This document shows, piece after piece, positions 5,499 through 7,958 of a stretch of DNA of 7,958 bases. The stretch comes from Gammaproteobacteria bacterium (GTDB lineage: Bacteria; Pseudomonadota; Gammaproteobacteria; Chromatiales; Sedimenticolaceae): NCBI GenBank assembly GCA_020445245.1, contig JAGRHB010000074.1:1-7958 (forward strand), written 5' to 3'. Position 1 is the stretch's first letter. Each line of letters starts with the position of its first letter. Under the pieces are notes generated by a model, which was not told the origin of the DNA, searched no databases, and saw only the letters and a list, made by a program, of their open reading frames with translations. The position numbers and the translations under genes are program-made.

Positions 5499-6611
5499 AT
5501 GGTTACCCTGCAAAAATCGATCGTCTGCCTGTGGCTTTGCCTGTACGCCATGTCCGCCGCGGCGCTGGTACCTGCGGATCTGTACTCGGCCGAGACCGTG
5601 GTCGCAGACGAGGGCAGCGAGACCCGCAATGCCGCGCTGTCGCAACTGCTCGGATCGATCATGGCGCGGGTCAGCGGCAATGCGGATATCGCCGGTCAGC
5701 CGGCGGCGAAGCAGATGCTCGCCGCCGCTCCTTCGCTGGTTCAGCAATACCGCTACCGGTCCGCGGACGGCGATGGAGGCATGGTCCGCTACCTGTGGGC
5801 GCGCTTCGATCAGCCGGTGGTCGAGCGTATGATGCGCGAGCGCAATCTCCCGGTGTGGACGCAACGACCTGGCGTTCTGCTGTGGCTGGCGGGCGAAAAG
5901 GGGGGAGCCCGTACGCTGTTGAGCCTGGAAAACGAACCGGCCGCCAGGGCGGCGGCGGTTGCCCGGGCGCAGCAGCGGGGAATGCCGCTGCAGCTGCCGC
6001 TGATGGACCTGGAGGACCAGGGCAAACTGACGGCCGCGGATCTGTGGTCGGACTACCGCGCCGCGATAACGCAGGCCTCTGAGCGCTACCCGCATGACGT
6101 GGTACTGAGCGGCCGGCTGCGTGCGCTCGGTGGTGGCCGGTGGAGTGGCCAGTGGTCACTGATCGATCGCGAGGACAGCCAGTCTTTCCAGACTGCGGCC
6201 GCTTCGCTCGACGAGACACTGGTATCGGCAATCGATCAGGCGCAGAACCTGCTCGCGGCGCGTTACGCACCGATGCTGGCGGCCGGTGACCAGTACGGCA
6301 CGCTGGTGCGGATCGCCGGTGTCCACGACCTCGCCGCCTACGGGCGCCTGGTGGCGCTGCTGGAATCGCAGGATGCGGTGGCCGGCGTGGCGTTGCGCCA
6401 CGTCAGGGACGACGCGTTCACCTTCGACCTGCGGCTGCGCACCGGTCAGACCAATCTGGTACGGGGACTCGATGCCAGCGGCCAGCTGAGCGTGGAACCG
6501 GCACCGTTGCGGCCGTTGCCGCCGGTGACTGTCGCCGGTCCGGGCGGCGGTACTGCAGCCGCCGCGCCCGCCTTGCCCGAGGTCGATCTGTACTATCGTC
6601 TGCGTCACTGA
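5499..6611 (+). CDS. Exported DUF2066-family protein
   Basis: This 370-residue protein belongs, by pattern, to the DUF2066 family of gammaproteobacteria, whose biochemical function is not known to me. Residues 1-22 are a Sec signal peptide: one lysine, a hydrophobic core (IVCLWLCLYAM) and SAA before a probable cleavage after A22. The mature N-terminus shows the family's hallmark, LYSAETVVADEGSETRNAALSQLLGSIMARVSGN (27-60), an Arg-Ala-led amphipathic helix ending in RVSGN. The central part contains the expected VWTQRPGVLLWLA (118-130) strand. The C-terminal region (about 340-357) is Pro/Gly/Ala-rich and probably disordered, followed by a short VDLYYRLRH tail. Location is inferred as periplasmic. 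The start has no Shine-Dalgarno sequence, and a -10-like box sits directly upstream, so leaderless translation is possible. A DUF2066 gene divergent from purM is an arrangement I recall from Pseudomonas. Twenty-five bases separate it from the next gene, suggesting an operon. Confidence 0.85.
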   Translation: MVTLQKSIVCLWLCLYAMSAAALVPADLYSAETVVADEGSETRNAALSQLLGSIMARVSGNADIAGQPAAKQMLAAAPSLVQQYRYRSADGDGGMVRYLWARFDQPVVERMMRERNLPVWTQRPGVLLWLAGEKGGARTLLSLENEPAARAAAVARAQQRGMPLQLPLMDLEDQGKLTAADLWSDYRAAITQASERYPHDVVLSGRLRALGGGRWSGQWSLIDREDSQSFQTAAASLDETLVSAIDQAQNLLAARYAPMLAAGDQYGTLVRIAGVHDLAAYGRLVALLESQDAVAGVALRHVRDDAFTFDLRLRTGQTNLVRGLDASGQLSVEPAPLRPLPPVTVAGPGGGTAAAAPALPEVDLYYRLRH

Positions 6612-6636
6612 TCACCGCCGTCTTGTAAAGCCACCG

Positions 6637-7203
6637 ATGAAGTCCAGCCTGCGCCACCTGCCGAACCTGATCAGTGCGGCCCGGATCGTGCTCGTGCTGC
6701 CGATCATCTGGTGTCTGTTGAACCGCGAGTTCACGCTGGCGATATGGCTGTTCCTGATCGCCGGCGCATCCGACGGCCTCGACGGCTTCCTGGCCAAACG
6801 CTTTGGCTGGAGTTCGCGCCTCGGAGGGATCCTCGATGCGCTGGCCGACAAGTTCCTGCTGCTCTCGACCTTCATCTGCCTGTGGTGGCTCGGCGTGTTC
6901 CCGTGGTGGCTGGTGTTGAGCATACTGGCACGTGATCTCGTCATCGTGATCGGGGCCACTGTCTACAATTTCCGGATCGAGGCGGTGCAGCCTGAGCCGA
7001 GCATGGTCAGCAAGCTCAATACCTTTCTGCAGATCGCGCTGGCCGCGGCCGGTGTGCTGGGCCTGGGGTTCAATGCCGTGCCTGACTGGCTGGTGCAGAC
7101 ATTGATCTGGTCGGTAATGCTGACGGTTGTGCTCAGCGGCGTGGGCTATGTGCGCGAGTGGAGTCAACGTGCGCGCGCCGGTGGGACTCACCGCGATGAA
7201 TGA
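6637..7203 (+). CDS. CDP-alcohol phosphatidyltransferase family membrane protein
   Basis: This 188-residue integral inner-membrane protein belongs to the family that swaps CMP on a CDP-linked lipid for an alcohol during phospholipid synthesis. The signature is complete in spacing: D46, D49, G50, A53, then K54 where arginine is usual, eight residues, G63, three residues, D67, three residues, D71. The four aspartates bind the metal ions. About six hydrophobic segments surround it (roughly 11-28, 33-46, 72-88, 90-110, 130-146 and 151-172). The DGFLAKR...LGGILDALADK stretch is PgsA-like (glycerol-3-phosphate to phosphatidylglycerophosphate), but the true housekeeping PgsA usually lies elsewhere, next to uvrC in many gammaproteobacteria. 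The substrate is therefore left open. The Arg-to-Lys change is conservative. Its start overlaps no other gene and has only a weak ribosome binding site; its last eight bases overlap the next gene. Confidence 0.9.
   Translation: MKSSLRHLPNLISAARIVLVLPIIWCLLNREFTLAIWLFLIAGASDGLDGFLAKRFGWSSRLGGILDALADKFLLLSTFICLWWLGVFPWWLVLSILARDLVIVIGATVYNFRIEAVQPEPSMVSKLNTFLQIALAAAGVLGLGFNAVPDWLVQTLIWSVMLTVVLSGVGYVREWSQRARAGGTHRDE
7179..7193 (+). promoter_or_regulatory. Short hairpin immediately before the AI-2E family start codon
   Basis: CGGTG and CACCG form five perfect pairs around the loop GGACT, ending two bases before the ATG at 7196. The only Shine-Dalgarno-like bases (GGGA, 7183-7186) fall in the stem and loop. 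Ribosomes finishing the upstream gene would melt it, which would couple translation of the two genes. Confidence 0.3.
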
Positions 7204-7958
7204 GGGGCGCGTCCCATGGCCGCTGGTGTGGCTGCTGCTCGGCAGCGGCCTGCTGTACCTGCTGTCGCCGATCCTGATGCCCTTCGTCGTGGCCGCGCTG
7301 CTGGCCTATCTCGGCGACCCGTTGGTGGATCGTCTGGAGGCGCGCGGCCTCAAGCGCACCCCGGCGGTTATCCTGGTGTTCAGCGTGATCCTGTTGCTGC
7401 TGGTGCTGTCGCTGATCGTGCTGTTGCCACTGATCGAGGCGCAGATCGGCCAGCTGATGCGCAAGCTGCCTGTCTATCTCGAGTGGGCCAGGTCGCACGT
7501 GGTACCGCGGATCCAGGCGCTGTTGCCGGGCGAGGCGACGCAGTTCGACCTCGGGCTGCTGCAGCGGACCCTGGCCAGCCACTGGCGCGAGGCCGGCGGG
7601 TTGCTGGCCAATGCCTGGTCGACGGTTTCAGGCTCGGGCCTGGCAGTGCTCGGCTGGCTTGCGAACCTGTTGCTGGTACCTGTGCTGACCTTCTATCTGC
7701 TGCGCGACTGGGATCATCTCGTCGCCGGTGTGCACGCCCTGTTGCCCAGGCGCAAGGAGGCCACGGTGTCGCGTCTCGCGCGCGAGGCGGACGAGGTGCT
7801 GAGTGCCTTTCTGCGTGGTCAGATGCTGGTGATGTTCGCACTGGGGGTGATCTACACCACGGGCCTTTGGCTGGTCGGCCTCGAGTTCGCGCTGCTGATC
7901 GGGATGCTGGCGGGCTTCGTCAGTTTCGTCCCCTACCTGGGGTTGATCGTCGGCATCC
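7196..7958 (+). CDS. AI-2E family (PerM-like) transporter, N-terminal part; 3' end outside window
   Basis: An open frame from ATG 7196 runs to the window edge without a stop (254 residues visible; the family is usually about 350). It overlaps the upstream stop codon by eight bases. Hydrophobic segments lie at about 8-24 and 27-40, at 56-79, at 148-168 and at 209-254. Between the second and third clusters is the soluble stretch (81-147) typical of the family. Recognisable family elements are FVVAALLAYLGDPLVDRLE (30-48), VPVLTFYLLRDWDHL (161-175), LLPRR (182-186), EADEVLSAFLRGQMLVMFAL (197-216) and the start of the GLEFALLIGMLAGFVSFVPYLG (228-249) membrane region. Members include proteins reported to export autoinducer-2 (TqsA) and cation/proton antiporters, so substrate cannot be assigned here; PerM is the nearest general label. 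It is probably cotranscribed with the two envelope genes before it. In Pseudomonas-like arrangements hda lies in this neighbourhood, but that is beyond what is visible. Confidence 0.92.
   Translation, partial: MNEGRVPWPLVWLLLGSGLLYLLSPILMPFVVAALLAYLGDPLVDRLEARGLKRTPAVILVFSVILLLLVLSLIVLLPLIEAQIGQLMRKLPVYLEWARSHVVPRIQALLPGEATQFDLGLLQRTLASHWREAGGLLANAWSTVSGSGLAVLGWLANLLLVPVLTFYLLRDWDHLVAGVHALLPRRKEATVSRLAREADEVLSAFLRGQMLVMFALGVIYTTGLWLVGLEFALLIGMLAGFVSFVPYLGLIVGI

Overview
This is a high-GC window that reads as the chromosome of a free-living gammaproteobacterium. The inference rests on gene content: ATP-type PEP carboxykinase, E. coli-like Dcd, PurM and PurN, and a block (DUF3108 gene, purN, purM, then divergently a DUF2066 gene and an AI-2E/PerM-family gene) that I recall as broadly resembling the arrangement in Pseudomonas and related bacteria. 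A purple-sulfur or other sulfur-oxidising lineage (Chromatiales-like) would fit, but nothing here proves it. I see no tRNA, rRNA, insertion sequence, phage gene or CRISPR array. Genes are packed tightly and the longest gene-free stretch is 173 bp.

Left part, plus strand (1-2904). The window opens in the last 64 codons of pckA. Fifteen bases later comes an unrecognised 213-residue protein whose C-terminal part looks like a winged helix. After a short region with a GC-rich hairpin and a small inverted repeat comes trpB, standing alone with no trpA or trpF beside it, and then dcd (dCTP deaminase).

Middle part, minus strand (2876-5330 or 5363). purM and purN are joined by a 4-base ATGA overlap, and a DUF3108 lipoprotein gene follows with a 13-base overlap. 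PurN and PurM carry out steps 3 and 5 of de novo IMP synthesis. The 3' end of the lipoprotein gene runs into the 3' end of dcd, so the two converge with a 29-base overlap.

Right part, plus strand (5499-7958). Divergent from purM is a tight run of three envelope genes: an exported DUF2066 protein, a small integral-membrane CDP-alcohol phosphatidyltransferase, and an AI-2E family (PerM-like) membrane protein cut off by the window edge. The 135-168 bp between purM and the DUF2066 gene hold two short palindromes and a good -10 box. That -10 box overlaps the longest possible purM start, which suggests purM really begins at a downstream TTG.

Most of the window is ordinary housekeeping DNA. The points most worth a second look are the orphan TrpB, whose alpha-subunit interface is altered, the unknown protein beside it, and the purM start and promoter arrangement. 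I found no clear new multi-gene system.
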